This document shows positions 8,083-17,143 of a stretch of 64,000 bases of DNA, one piece after another. A program made the position numbers and the translations under genes. The stretch is from Wansuia hejianensis (GTDB taxonomy: Bacteria; Bacillota; Clostridia; Lachnospirales; Lachnospiraceae): positions 3,419,501 to 3,483,500 of the forward strand of contig NZ_CP060635.1 in assembly GCF_014337215.1 (NCBI RefSeq), given 5' to 3'. The first letter of the stretch is position 1, and each line of letters starts with the position of its first letter. The notes under the pieces were generated by a model. That model searched no databases. It worked only from the letters and a program-made list of their open reading frames with translations, and was not told the DNA's origin.

Positions 8083-9000
8083 ATGGCAGCATTAACGAAG
8101 CATACGGAATCGGGTGTGTACTATCACTTGTGCCATAATACCCGTGAATATGGCCCAGGGAAGGCCCCGCGGAATATTGAGATCGACCAGGAACGGATGG
8201 CGTTGAACTATACGCTGCATCCGTCAGACCGCGGAAGGGATGCGGGGGATCATCGGCAGTCAATGAAATATTACCGTCAGCGTATGAAGTCTGTCTACAA
8301 GATGGATCGGAAAGACACGATCTGTACGGCGGAATGGTGTGTGACTGCACCACATGATTTACCAAAACAGGAGCAAAAAGCTTTTTTCGAGTCTGTTTAT
8401 GAATTTATGAACAGCAAATACGGCGAAAAGAACTGTATTCAGTGTATTACTCATTTTGATGAAGGAGTTAAAAACGGAAAAGGTGAAGTCATAGCCGGAT
8501 CACCGCATATGCATTATACATTTCTTGCCACAAAAGAAGTGGACAATCAAAAAGAATATGCAGAGAAACTAGAATTGATTCAGGAAAAATATAAGGAGGA
8601 TCCCCGTGGATATGAAAAAGCAAAAAACAGGCTGGATCATTCAAAGAAATATAAATATCCAGAAAAGCTGGACTTTAAAGGGGTTTTAAATAGAAAACAT
8701 CTGCAGACATTCCATCCAGAGTTGCAGGCATGGCTCGATAAAGCAGGAATTCAAGGAAGCGTCTATAACGGCGCAACCGGAGGCAGCAACCGTTCAGTCG
8801 CGGAGTTAAAGCTGGAAACAAAGGAAAAGCTACTGGCCAAGGAAAAACAGAGGAATAATGAGTTGGAAAGAAAAAACAAAGTGTTAAAGGAACAAGTGAA
8901 GGCGCTGCAAAAACGTGTGAACAGCACAGCAGTTCCCGGAAAAGCAGGATGGAAAACCCAGATGCATTGGGGAAACCGTGACATAGAGCAGGAATTATAA
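8083..9000 (+). CDS. mobV: MobV-family relaxase (Mob/Pre)
   Basis: The start ATG 8083 follows AAGGAGG with the right spacing; a longer frame opening at 7837 runs through the hairpin region and is rejected. 305 residues. The signature of the Mob/Pre family is clear: an N-terminal block with YHLCHNTRE and the metal-binding triad segment THFDEGVKNG...GSPHMHYTF (HxDE...PHxHY). The C-terminal third is a coiled coil (LETKEKLLAKEKQRNNELER). The enzyme nicks oriT and pilots the DNA strand. The usual C-terminal length of plasmid Mob proteins is greater, so this is a compact form. The coupling protein gene follows 23 bases later. Confidence 0.85.
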   Translation: MAALTKHTESGVYYHLCHNTREYGPGKAPRNIEIDQERMALNYTLHPSDRGRDAGDHRQSMKYYRQRMKSVYKMDRKDTICTAEWCVTAPHDLPKQEQKAFFESVYEFMNSKYGEKNCIQCITHFDEGVKNGKGEVIAGSPHMHYTFLATKEVDNQKEYAEKLELIQEKYKEDPRGYEKAKNRLDHSKKYKYPEKLDFKGVLNRKHLQTFHPELQAWLDKAGIQGSVYNGATGGSNRSVAELKLETKEKLLAKEKQRNNELERKNKVLKEQVKALQKRVNSTAVPGKAGWKTQMHWGNRDIEQEL

Positions 9001-9023
9001 AAATTTATACGAAGGAGTCATAC

Positions 9024-10601
9024 ATGAGAGCACGTATCTTGAAATTTATTTGGAATTATCATCTGATCCTGTTGGTAGCAGTAGGTATCGTTATTTGCAT
9101 TTGTGTCCCGAAGTTAAGTGATCTGTTGGCAGAGCAGTTGCCAGAGCCGGTAAGAGTCATATGCACCCCGATTAGCTGGATTTTCGGCGGAATCATGTTT
9201 GGTTTGATTTGTGCGTTCAGCATCCGGCGTTCGGTATACCGGGTAAAAACGCGTGGCCGAAGCTACAGCCAGGATTATAGGCGTTACAAACGGGGATATT
9301 CGGAACTGATAGATTATTATACCGATGCAGACCCCTATCAGATGGATGCAGACTGCCTGCCTGAAATATCATGGAAAGAAACGGAAGGAGTCATGTTAGG
9401 GAAATATGGCAAAAAAATCATAAAACGGGATTCGGAAGGAGTAGGAAACCTGGCCACATTTGGCTTGCCAGGTTGCGGCAAAACCACAGGGCAGATCATA
9501 CCAACGGCATTGCAGTTTGCTGGCAGTGTTTTAGCGATAGACATCAAAGGAGATATACTAAATTCCACAAAAGACAAAAGAAGAATCAAGGTATTTAATC
9601 CGGAAGAGCCTGAAAGCAGTTGCCATTTCAATCCGATTGAAGGGCTTGCAGAATCACCAGTCCATGAACGGAAGCTTTTCCTAGAACGTATATCATTTAT
9701 TTTGGTGCAGGATGAGAGCGATTCTGCGGGGAAGTATTTTGTCGAAGGAGGTCGTAATTTTTTCTGTGGCATTTCGTTGTACCTGTTGCATCAAAAAGCA
9801 CAGATTACGTTTCCGGAAATTGTATCGGAAATATTGCATGGCAATGCAATCGAATGGGTTGAAAAAATCATAGATGGAGATTGTGGCGAAGCGCAGGAAT
9901 ATTTGGCGAGCTATTGGGGATCCAACGAAAAAAACGTTGCCGGATGCTACAATGCAATTTCCAAGGCGCTGCTGCCCTTTGGCAGTGGGCCGTTGGAAAC
10001 ACTGTTAAACGGCAGAGGTGAGGTTATATCTGTCAATACTCTTGAGGAAGGACACGATGTCTACATTGAAATTCCGCAGGATAAGATCAAGGTATATGCC
10101 CCGGTTACGACATTGATCGTACAAAATTTTATGACCGGTTTTATGAGAAGGCCAGATGCTTCCAGAGGAGAAAAGTTACGTCCTATTATCTTTTTGCTGG
10201 ATGAGTTCCCTCAGCTGCGTTTTGAGTTTGATACACTGTCCGCTGGTTTATCTACACTCCGGTCGAAAGGAGTTACCTTGTTCCTAGCGCAGCAATCCAT
10301 CGCGCAAATCGAGAAACGATACGGAGAAGCTGGCTGCAGGGAAATCATTGACACATGCGCATATATTTCTATCCTGTCTGCACAGGATCCCAAATCCAGG
10401 GAGTTTTTCCAGAAACTGATTGGAACGCGGAAAGTACTTAGAATAAGTAATTCGGAGAATCGAAAAGATGTCAGCAGAAGTATTAATGAATCCAGAGAAT
10501 CTATCTTTCAGCCAGAGGATTTTGGAAATCTTGATGAAAAATTAATTATCTACGCAAATGGACGCTATATTAAAGCAGAGAAAATTAAGTGTTATGAATA
10601 A
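9024..10601 (+). CDS. VirD4/TcpA-type conjugative coupling ATPase
   Basis: 525 residues. Two N-terminal membrane segments (about 10-30 and 48-72) precede a cytoplasmic motor: Walker A FGLPGCGKTTGQ near residue 152, the following AGSVLAIDIKGD, and Walker B IFLLDEFPQLRFEFDTLSAG near 390, then TLFLAQQSIAQIEKRYGEAG. These are standard for TraG/VirD4 coupling proteins, which bring the relaxosome to the secretion channel. It follows the relaxase by 23 bases, ribosome site AAGGAG. No truncation is seen. Confidence 0.9.
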   Translation: MRARILKFIWNYHLILLVAVGIVICICVPKLSDLLAEQLPEPVRVICTPISWIFGGIMFGLICAFSIRRSVYRVKTRGRSYSQDYRRYKRGYSELIDYYTDADPYQMDADCLPEISWKETEGVMLGKYGKKIIKRDSEGVGNLATFGLPGCGKTTGQIIPTALQFAGSVLAIDIKGDILNSTKDKRRIKVFNPEEPESSCHFNPIEGLAESPVHERKLFLERISFILVQDESDSAGKYFVEGGRNFFCGISLYLLHQKAQITFPEIVSEILHGNAIEWVEKIIDGDCGEAQEYLASYWGSNEKNVAGCYNAISKALLPFGSGPLETLLNGRGEVISVNTLEEGHDVYIEIPQDKIKVYAPVTTLIVQNFMTGFMRRPDASRGEKLRPIIFLLDEFPQLRFEFDTLSAGLSTLRSKGVTLFLAQQSIAQIEKRYGEAGCREIIDTCAYISILSAQDPKSREFFQKLIGTRKVLRISNSENRKDVSRSINESRESIFQPEDFGNLDEKLIIYANGRYIKAEKIKCYE

Positions 10602-10620
10602 GGGGTCAAAATTGACCCCT
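10601..10620. repeat. Perfect palindrome straddling end of coupling protein gene
   Basis: Arms AGGGGTCAA and TTGACCCCT separated by AA begin at the last base of the stop codon. There is no T-tract on either side, so a classical intrinsic terminator is not well supported, though a hairpin at an operon end could still stop transcription. It may also be a protein-binding dyad. Confidence 0.5.
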
Positions 10621-11097
10621 AAAACAGAAAGAGTGAATCCATGTATGCAAATGAATAATCAATCATCAAGGTAAGGTGAGGAATAAACGGTTTTAAATAT
10701 TCTGCTTGCAATGAACTGTTAGCCAGCATATTACATGTCCTATGAATACTTCCATCACCGCAAATTAAAGGCTCCGTTTAGGAAACGATACTCTGACAGT
10801 GTGCTGTTTTAGAAAGCACACTGTCAGAGTAATGAGATGGAAATGAAAATTATAAATTACGAAGGTTGCAGCATTACGGGGATTTATAATTGGCTATTTC
10901 ACAGGTAGCTTAATTTTACATAAAAAGAAATTCCTTGTTTTCAAACGTTATTGATTATGGAGCTGGTAAAATCATAGGATTGTGGATAAAACTACGGAAA
11001 CGCAAGTTCTGATTTTGATTGCTATGCCAGCTGCTTCTTGCTATACTTAATGGCAGGAAGTGACTGGAAGCTACTAATTTATAGGGAGGATATTCTG
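10621..11097. other. Gene-free stretch with a long inverted repeat
   Basis: No supportable coding frame. The main feature is a perfect 16-bp inverted repeat at 10790-10805 and 10815-10830 (ACTCTGACAGTGTGCT and its complement) with a nine-base loop. Neither strand has a T-run after it. The rest is A/T-rich with no recognised site. Confidence 0.6.
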
Positions 11098-11622
11098 TTG
11101 GATAGAAATATTAGCATAATCACAGACTTGAATGGAAATAAAATCGTTCTAATTAATGATATTATTTTCAAAGGGAAAAAGTCTATCAATTGGGATGCTG
11201 TTAAAATGTATCTTGAGTCCTATGTGGGTGAGTTTTATGAAATAGCCGATACAAATGATATCGTGTATATTGGTAATGACCTGCCGGATGAGTATACGGG
11301 TTCCCGATATACCTATTCTTTAAAAGGTGCGAATGCGAAAGCAAAGGCCAATGCATCACAGGGGATCCCCCAAATGCTGGAGATTGCAGTTGGAAAACAT
11401 TACAGGGAAAATTTAGGGGAAAAGCATCAAAGAAGTGCCGCAAATGGCTGGTACAGATATAATTCTCGCTTCGCTTTGCCAGTCTATGATGACGGGGGCG
11501 AAGTTGAACGATATAATGTGTTCCATGCGTCTATGTTGATCCGCCATGCGAATGATGGGAAAATGTATCTGTATGATATTTTAGACATAAAAAAAGAAAC
11601 GAGCAACCCGTTCAAATCATAA
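11098..11622 (+). CDS. Orphan mobile-element domain protein, function unknown
   Basis: The start is a TTG at 11098, seven bases after AGGGAGGA (11083-11090); the longer frame from 11038 contains that ribosome site and is rejected. 174 residues with no membrane segment. The pattern (WDAVKMYLESYVGEFYEI, IYIGNDLPDEY-like, LKGANAKAKANASQGIPQML, NGWYRYNSRFALPVYD, LIRHANDGKMYLYDILDIKKE) is one I associate with a conserved module in Clostridia mobile elements, alone or at the end of large polyvalent proteins with helicase or nuclease parts. I do not know its activity. The closing DIKKET looks like a genuine C-terminus. Confidence 0.6.
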   Translation: MDRNISIITDLNGNKIVLINDIIFKGKKSINWDAVKMYLESYVGEFYEIADTNDIVYIGNDLPDEYTGSRYTYSLKGANAKAKANASQGIPQMLEIAVGKHYRENLGEKHQRSAANGWYRYNSRFALPVYDDGGEVERYNVFHASMLIRHANDGKMYLYDILDIKKETSNPFKS

Positions 11623-11812
11623 GATTCTACTTGGTAAAAACCCATTCCTTAATTCTAAGTATAAAATACGCTTATTGGGTTGTCAAGTGAAAAATTCTTG
11701 CGAGTTTCAGACGAAAATGGAATAAGTTCACAAAGGCACTTGCCAGAATAGCAGAGGAGCATAAAGAAGTATTGCGAAAATACTAACCTATGCCAAGTGA
11801 ACGGGAAATAAG

Positions 11813-11859
11813 AAACCTCTATGTGAATGGACGAACCATTTGCATAGAGGTTTTCTTTT
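11813..11859 (+). terminator. Intrinsic terminator
   Basis: Arms AAACCTCTATG (11813-11823) and CATAGAGGTTT (11843-11853) followed by TTTTCTTTT. It would end + strand transcription from the orphan gene region. Just upstream, about 11710-11785, a short frame ending RIAEEHKEVLRKY looks like a gene tail, but no start is present. Confidence 0.75.
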
Positions 11860-11926
11860 GCTTCTTAAAATTTTTCAGCGTCCGTAGGACACGCAGCCGT
11901 CACCGAATGGGGACGATCTTGGGGGC

Positions 11927-11999
11927 TTGGGGGTTATCCCTCAACAAGCATTTTGGCGAGTAGAAAACCCGCCAAAATCGCAAACATGTACATGTTTGC
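11927..11999. other. Cluster of three adjacent dyads (candidate oriT or regulatory site)
   Basis: In order: TTGGGGG/CCCTCAA (11927-11944, one G-T pair), ATTTTGGCG/CGCCAAAAT (11950-11978), and the perfect 20-bp palindrome GCAAACATGTACATGTTTGC (11980-11999). The first two dyads joined by CAAGCA resemble a pair at 22739-22800 in the ICE. The arrangement recalls transfer origins, but no relaxase gene is adjacent. Confidence 0.4.
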
Positions 12000-12045
12000 A
12001 TTGCTTGCCAATCTGTGAAAACAGTCTATGAATATAACTGAATTT

Positions 12046-13002
12046 CTAATTGTTTTGAAGCAATACTCGGACTGCTTGCGGCGTTTCTCCAAATCTCTGC
12101 TGAAAGATATGGTAGAAATTTGATACTCCATGATAGCCAACTGCTTTTGCGATGTCGCCAGTGGACATATCGCTTTTTTCAAGAAGTTCCAGAGCAAGTT
12201 CCATCCGCAATGCCCGAATGTATTCCCCAATGCTTTTGCCTTCTGTAAGCTGAAATGCTTTTTGGAGCTTGTTTTTGTTAAGAGCAACGCTTTTGCTAAG
12301 TTCAAGAATTGTGGGAACACTGCCGATGTTTTCTTTAATCAATCGCTTTGCCTGTAAAACGGCTGCAATTTCATCTTCACTTAGGTAAACAGGCGAAGCC
12401 GAAGTATATCGCTGCATCAAATCCAGCAGATAACTCGCAGCAGTCAATCCCTGTCCACGCATCCAAAGCTGAAATGCGTCTCCTGCAAGTGAGCAATTTT
12501 CAATACGCCGATAGATAGATAACAACTCCGGTGAATGAATCTCATTGCAGGTTAGAGATTGTTTAGCATCCTCCCAAAAGCTGTCATAAAGAGACACGTT
12601 ATTTTCTCGAAAAAAAGATTCCTGAAAATACATTCCCCGAAACCGGAGCCGCTGCCCACCGGATATTTTCATAAAAAGAGGGACCGGAGAATTAAAAACA
12701 TAACAGTCTATGCCGTTGCGGGATTTCCTCATTTCGGATTTTCGGTTATAACTAATCATTTGTCCTTCTTCCGTAAAGCCGATCCCTATATATCTCTGTT
12801 GGATTTGCGAACGGAACACTATATCCTTTGGAAATATAACGTCAACAGAAGCCACACAAAAACCATGCAAATCTCCCCAAAACCGGACATAGGAAGTCTT
12901 ATCGAAAAAAGTAAACAAAGTGCAGTTTCCAATTTCTTTTTGTTCGGCTCCCAGAGAACCATAAAACAGCAATGTTTCATCTATATTATGAATTGTAATC
13001 AT
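12046..13002 (-). CDS. AraC-family transcriptional regulator
   Basis: The start is ATG at 13002, six bases after GAGGTG; the longer frame to 13050 lacks a ribosome site. 318 residues. The C-terminal 100 residues are a canonical AraC double helix-turn-helix (LSKSVALNKNKLQKAFQLTEGKS, then TGDIAKAVGYHGVSNFYHIF and FQQRFGETPQAVR). The N-terminal part is a variable sensor region without a recognised ligand fold. It is divergent from two ABC exporter genes, the classical layout of a regulator with its target transporter, so it likely controls them. Codon use resembles the chromosome more than the GC-rich ICE. Confidence 0.9.
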   Translation of the reverse strand: MITIHNIDETLLFYGSLGAEQKEIGNCTLFTFFDKTSYVRFWGDLHGFCVASVDVIFPKDIVFRSQIQQRYIGIGFTEEGQMISYNRKSEMRKSRNGIDCYVFNSPVPLFMKISGGQRLRFRGMYFQESFFRENNVSLYDSFWEDAKQSLTCNEIHSPELLSIYRRIENCSLAGDAFQLWMRGQGLTAASYLLDLMQRYTSASPVYLSEDEIAAVLQAKRLIKENIGSVPTILELSKSVALNKNKLQKAFQLTEGKSIGEYIRALRMELALELLEKSDMSTGDIAKAVGYHGVSNFYHIFQQRFGETPQAVRVLLQNN

Positions 13003-13202
13003 AGTAATCACCTCTATACGGAAATGGCACATCTTTTTCTGTTTTGGCACGATTTTTGATTAGCAAAAACTAACCAACAATATAAAGTATAACAAGAAAA
13101 CCGCATAAAATCAAGGGTTTTTCCAATACACCCGGATGATTGCGGTGTGTTTTAGGCACTGTAAGGCCGCTTGACGGAAAGCAGGAAGTGTTGCATAATG
13201 TC

Positions 13203-13228
13203 CGTTGGTTAGCTTACGCTAACCAACG
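13203..13228. promoter_or_regulatory. Inverted repeat in AraC/ABC intergenic region
   Basis: Perfect 11-bp arms CGTTGGTTAGC and GCTAACCAACG around TTAC, 54 bases before the ABC exporter start. The half-site CTAACCAAC recurs at 13070-13078 near the regulator start. Both copies lie in the divergent promoter region 13003-13281, so this is a candidate operator, probably for the AraC regulator. No clear -10/-35 pair could be fixed. Confidence 0.45.
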
Positions 13229-13281
13229 ATAAACACTTGTCTTTCCGAACAGCAAATCTGAAAGGCAGAGAAAGGAGAACT

Positions 13282-15117
13282 ATGAAAGAGACAAAGAAAA
13301 ACGCTGTCCTGCGGGTATTCCAAACCGCGCGATGCAGTTCTGCCCGATATATCATTGGCGTAGCCTGTTCCTCTGTCAGCATATTGCTGTCGGGCGTTCC
13401 ATTCTATACGATCTACCAAATCGTCCGTATCTTTCTGGAAGCGTCCTTAAACAATACGGCTGTAGACGTGTCCGCTGCATGGCTGTGGGCGGGAATTACG
13501 CTGGCAAGTATTGCCGTTGGCATAGTGCTTTCAATTATTGGCAGTTTTGTTTGCCATTCCTGTGCCTTTCATGCGCTTTATGACCTGCGTATGAGAATAT
13601 TGAATCACATGGGTAGATTAAATCTGGGCTTTTTCACAGGAGGGCAATCCGGTGCGGTACAAAAGACCATGAATGATAACATCGAGAAAATGGAAAATAT
13701 TATCGCCCACGATGTATCGAACCTCATAGGAGCCGGTATTTTGCTGGTTTCGCTGTCGGCGCTGCTGTTTTCCATCAATGTACCGCTTGCTTTGACGATT
13801 GTTGCCGCATTGGTGCTCGCGTTTATCATTCAGTTTTCGGCTTTCGGAGGGAAGCGTGGGCAGAAGATTTGGACGGATCTCAACCGTTCTTCCACAGAAC
13901 TGGACGCGGCCTTTTCAGAGTATGTGTCCGGGATGGAGGAAGAAAAAATCTTTGGAAAGCCGGAGGCCGCAGCTTTACGGCTAACCAATCTGATAGAGAA
14001 AAATCGGAAAAGCATGGTGGCTTACTTAAAACGGGTTACGCCTATTTACGGCGCTTACAAAACCATCACGCTTTCTGTACTGGCCTTTATTTTGGCTGTG
14101 GGATGTGTCCTGCTGTATCTGAATCCCGGCGATCACAGCTTAATGATGGAACTGTTGATGTTTCTGATTGTCGGCCCGGCAGTCATCAGCCCACTGATGG
14201 AATTGGTGGAGTTTGGCGCAGACCTTCGGAATCTGGCTGTGCGGATGGATCAAATCGAGGACGTTATGAAGATGGAACCGATAGCGGAAGGCACGTGCGA
14301 TACCCCGCCGGTTTCTGCGGAGCTTAGCTTTCAGGATGTGAGTTTTTCCTACCAAAAAGCGGCTGACCCTCTGCGGCGCATGGCGCTGGAGCATGTCACA
14401 ATGCACATTCCGGCTGGTTCTTTCGCGGCTTTAGTCGGACCGTCGGGCGGTGGAAAATCCACAGCCGGGCAACTGCTGGCAAGATTTTGGGATGTGGAAA
14501 GCGGAAGCATTTCCATTGGTGGAAAGGATATACGGGATTATTCCACCAAGGCACTTATGAATACGGTTGCCTTTGTATTTCAAGATACCTATATATTCGC
14601 TGAAAGTGTGTACGACAATATCGCCATGCACCAAAATGTAACTCAAAAAGCAGTTGAGTATGCTGCAAAGGCCGCACGCTGCCACGATTTTATTCAGGCA
14701 TTACCGGAAGGCTATCATACCAAATTAGGTGACGGCGGGCACAAATTATCCGGTGGAGAAGCGCAGCGCATTGCCATTGCAAGAGCGATTCTGAAAAGTG
14801 CCCCGATTGTCGTGCTGGATGAAGCGATGGCTTTTACGGATGCAGAAAACGAGCTTGCATTGCGGGAAGGTATGGCAGAATTACTGAAAGGAAAAACCGT
14901 TCTGATGATCGCACACCGCCTCTACTCTATCCAGGACGCAGATATGATTTTCGTTTTGGAAAACGGACGGCTGAAAGAAAGCGGGACGCACAAAGACTTG
15001 CTTCAAAAGCATGGCCTGTATGCCCATCTGTGGGACATTCAGAACGAAACCGAAAGCTGGCGGATGAAAGGAGGGACAGCACATGTTTCAGATAATCCGG
15101 CAATTCACCTTCCATAG
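13282..15117 (+). CDS. ABC exporter half-transporter (permease-ATPase), first of pair
   Basis: The start is ATG 13282 behind AAAGGAG; a TTG at 13237 is rejected. 611 residues: six-helix exporter membrane domain (about 20-300) fused to an ATPase domain with Walker A GPSGGGKST, signature LSGGEAQRIAIARA and Walker B IVVLDEAMAF, followed by the H-loop IAHRL. It overlaps the next half-transporter gene by 35 bases, so the two probably form a heterodimer. The pair resembles the exporter pairs carried as ICE cargo in Clostridia together with AraC regulators and an MptD/ECF module. Substrate unknown. Confidence 0.9.
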   Translation: MKETKKNAVLRVFQTARCSSARYIIGVACSSVSILLSGVPFYTIYQIVRIFLEASLNNTAVDVSAAWLWAGITLASIAVGIVLSIIGSFVCHSCAFHALYDLRMRILNHMGRLNLGFFTGGQSGAVQKTMNDNIEKMENIIAHDVSNLIGAGILLVSLSALLFSINVPLALTIVAALVLAFIIQFSAFGGKRGQKIWTDLNRSSTELDAAFSEYVSGMEEEKIFGKPEAAALRLTNLIEKNRKSMVAYLKRVTPIYGAYKTITLSVLAFILAVGCVLLYLNPGDHSLMMELLMFLIVGPAVISPLMELVEFGADLRNLAVRMDQIEDVMKMEPIAEGTCDTPPVSAELSFQDVSFSYQKAADPLRRMALEHVTMHIPAGSFAALVGPSGGGKSTAGQLLARFWDVESGSISIGGKDIRDYSTKALMNTVAFVFQDTYIFAESVYDNIAMHQNVTQKAVEYAAKAARCHDFIQALPEGYHTKLGDGGHKLSGGEAQRIAIARAILKSAPIVVLDEAMAFTDAENELALREGMAELLKGKTVLMIAHRLYSIQDADMIFVLENGRLKESGTHKDLLQKHGLYAHLWDIQNETESWRMKGGTAHVSDNPAIHLP

Positions 15118-16825
15118 GCCGAAGGAAATCATTCAGCCCACCGTATGGCTGTTTCTTTCGCAGGCGTTCAGTATGCTTCCAGCAATTCTGGCGTATATGG
15201 CAATCTATACGCTGGGGCAGGCTTTTGTGCCGCCTTACACATTGGATTTGCAGCTTCTTATCACGCTTGCCGCCACAGGTTTGGGATATATCCTGCTTCA
15301 ATATGGAATAGAGATGATAACCTATTATTTCACTTACGGGTGCGCCTACAGTGATACGGCGAAAAAACGGGTGGCATATATCCAAAAGCTGCGCCGCCAG
15401 CCGCTGGGATTCTTTTCATCCAAAGAATCTGGGGAGCTGATTAGTTCCTTTGCCAATGATTTTTCAAATGTGGAATACACGCTTTGTTACTGGCTGCCTT
15501 ATTCCATTGGCGTTGGCGTATTGCTGGCAATTTGTATTGTATGGATCAGTATTTATAACTGGCGCATGGGTGTTGCCATGTTCGGTATGCTGCCGGTTTG
15601 CGCGGCGCTTATGTTCGGGATTGCCCGAATCAAAGAAAAACACAGCAGGCAGGTCATGGCTGCAAAAACCCATGCGGCTACGCAAATCAATGAATATCTT
15701 TATGGTATGAAAGACCTGAAGGCATACCACCGTACAGGAGACGGATTTCATGCTTTGGAAACGGCCATGCGGAAATTGCGGGATGAATCGCTGAAAGAAG
15801 AAGCAGTTGCAGGCAGCTTGTCCACCTTGTGTTCTTCTTTAGTAAAGTTCATTGTTCCTATTACTGCTGCGGTTGGGCTTTATCTGCTGATCGGCGGCAC
15901 ACTGTCTGTTTTGGATTTTGCAGGCTTTCTCGTCTTAGCGACTAAACTGGTAGAAGCGGAGTTGATGATTGTCACCAGCATATCCGCGCTGCGCGGGATG
16001 CTTCCTTCCGGCGAGCGGTTAGACAAGGTGATGACAACAGACGAACCGACGGGGAAAGAACAGATAGAAACCGGAAATTCCTACTCCTTTGAGAATGTTT
16101 CATTTCATTACGCAAAGGGACAAGAGATTATCCAAGGTGTTTCCTTTGATACGCCTTCCGGTTTGCTGACTGCATTGGTAGGACCATCAGGAAGCGGAAA
16201 ATCCACCCTGCTCCGCCTGATGGCGCGGTTTTGGGATTATCAGGCCGGGCATATCTGGATGAATGGCAAAGATATTCGTGAAGTTCAAACGGACAGTCTG
16301 CTTTCCAACATTTCTATGGTAATGCAGAACGCCTATTTATTCCGTGGAACCATTCGGGATAATCTTTGTTTTGGCAATGAGAGCATTACGGAAGAACAGA
16401 TGATAAATGCGTGTAAGCAAGCCCGCTGCCACGGTTTTATCTCTGCCCTGCCGGAAGGATATGATACGGTTGTTGGCGAAGGAGGCGCAACGCTCTCCGG
16501 TGGTGAGCGCCAGAGGATTTCTCTTGCCAGAGCATTCTTAAAAGATGTACCGATTCTTCTGCTGGACGAACCAACTGCCTCTTTGGATGCGGATAATGAG
16601 GCAATGGTGCAGAAAGCGCTGGACGAGATTTCCAAAGAACGCACGGTCATTATGATTGCGCACCGATTAAAAACAGTACGCAGCGCCGATCAAATCCTCG
16701 TATTACAGGATGGGAAGATCGTAGAGAAAGGAACCCATAACCAGTTTGCAGGGCAAAAAGGATTATATGCCCGGCTGTGGGGGCTGCAAAGCCAAGCTGG
16801 AGATTATACATTCAAACAATCTTAG
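15083..16825 (+). CDS. ABC exporter half-transporter (permease-ATPase), second of pair
   Basis: 580 residues, start ATG 15083 behind GGAGGG, inside the end of the previous gene. Exporter membrane domain about residues 15-300; ATPase domain with Walker A GPSGSGKST, signature LSGGERQRISLARA, Walker B ILLLDEPTASLDAD and H-loop IAHRLKT, all intact. It is followed after 11 bases by the MptD-like gene. Exporter function is firm; the cargo molecule is not deducible from sequence. Confidence 0.9.
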   Translation: MFQIIRQFTFHRPKEIIQPTVWLFLSQAFSMLPAILAYMAIYTLGQAFVPPYTLDLQLLITLAATGLGYILLQYGIEMITYYFTYGCAYSDTAKKRVAYIQKLRRQPLGFFSSKESGELISSFANDFSNVEYTLCYWLPYSIGVGVLLAICIVWISIYNWRMGVAMFGMLPVCAALMFGIARIKEKHSRQVMAAKTHAATQINEYLYGMKDLKAYHRTGDGFHALETAMRKLRDESLKEEAVAGSLSTLCSSLVKFIVPITAAVGLYLLIGGTLSVLDFAGFLVLATKLVEAELMIVTSISALRGMLPSGERLDKVMTTDEPTGKEQIETGNSYSFENVSFHYAKGQEIIQGVSFDTPSGLLTALVGPSGSGKSTLLRLMARFWDYQAGHIWMNGKDIREVQTDSLLSNISMVMQNAYLFRGTIRDNLCFGNESITEEQMINACKQARCHGFISALPEGYDTVVGEGGATLSGGERQRISLARAFLKDVPILLLDEPTASLDADNEAMVQKALDEISKERTVIMIAHRLKTVRSADQILVLQDGKIVEKGTHNQFAGQKGLYARLWGLQSQAGDYTFKQS

Positions 16826-16836
16826 GAGGTTTTCAA

Positions 16837-17095
16837 ATGAAAGAAAAGGTATTAGGTCTGAAAGAATTTGTCATTGTCCTGCTGCTGGCCTGCGTGGAAA
16901 CAGCTATCGCGCTTGTAACCGCCATGCCGTTTGCGGCAAATTTGCAGCTTGTCTATTTTCTCGTGCCCGGCCTTGCGGGGTTGATTAACGGTATCATCTA
17001 TGTCCTGCTTATAAAGAAGTGCCCGAAAATCGGCACGCAGTTTATCATCCCAATGATTTATGGTCTGTACTTCCTGTTTACGGGCAGCGTCTATG
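16837..17095 (+). pseudogene. MptD-like ECF transporter S component, cut by IS copy 1
   Basis: Starts at ATG 16837 behind AGGAGG. The 86 remaining residues hold at least three membrane segments (FVIVLLLACVETAIALV, LVYFLVPGLAGLINGIIYVLL, IIPMIYGLYFLF) and resemble the N-terminal half of MptD-family ECF substrate-binding subunits. The frame runs into the IS and ends at 17187 with a 31-residue tail ([14 protein letters not shown] and on). The rest of the gene and the expected EcfT/EcfA genes are not in the window. Non-functional by inference. Confidence 0.7.
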
Positions 17096-17143
17096 TGATA
17101 TTGTCAATATTGGTTGACACATTTATCTCAAAGATATCACTGC

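Larger units (their letters stand above)
1..10601 (+). mobile_element. Conjugative element 1, partial (left part outside window)
   Basis: A co-directional run of transfer and replication genes: VirB4 end, two wall hydrolase-like proteins, VirB8-like protein, TadZ-like ATPase, replication initiator, MobV relaxase and VirD4 coupling protein. Many genes overlap or are spaced by only a few bases, so they are probably co-transcribed. No integrase is visible here, so it could be an ICE, an integrated plasmid, or a fragment of either. Both boundaries are uncertain: the left lies outside the window and the right is placed at the end of the coupling protein. Confidence 0.7.

Noticed and set aside
11710..11785. 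Short + strand frame ending RIAEEHKEVLRKY
   Set aside because: It looks like a gene tail, but an upstream stop leaves no start and only about 29 codons.
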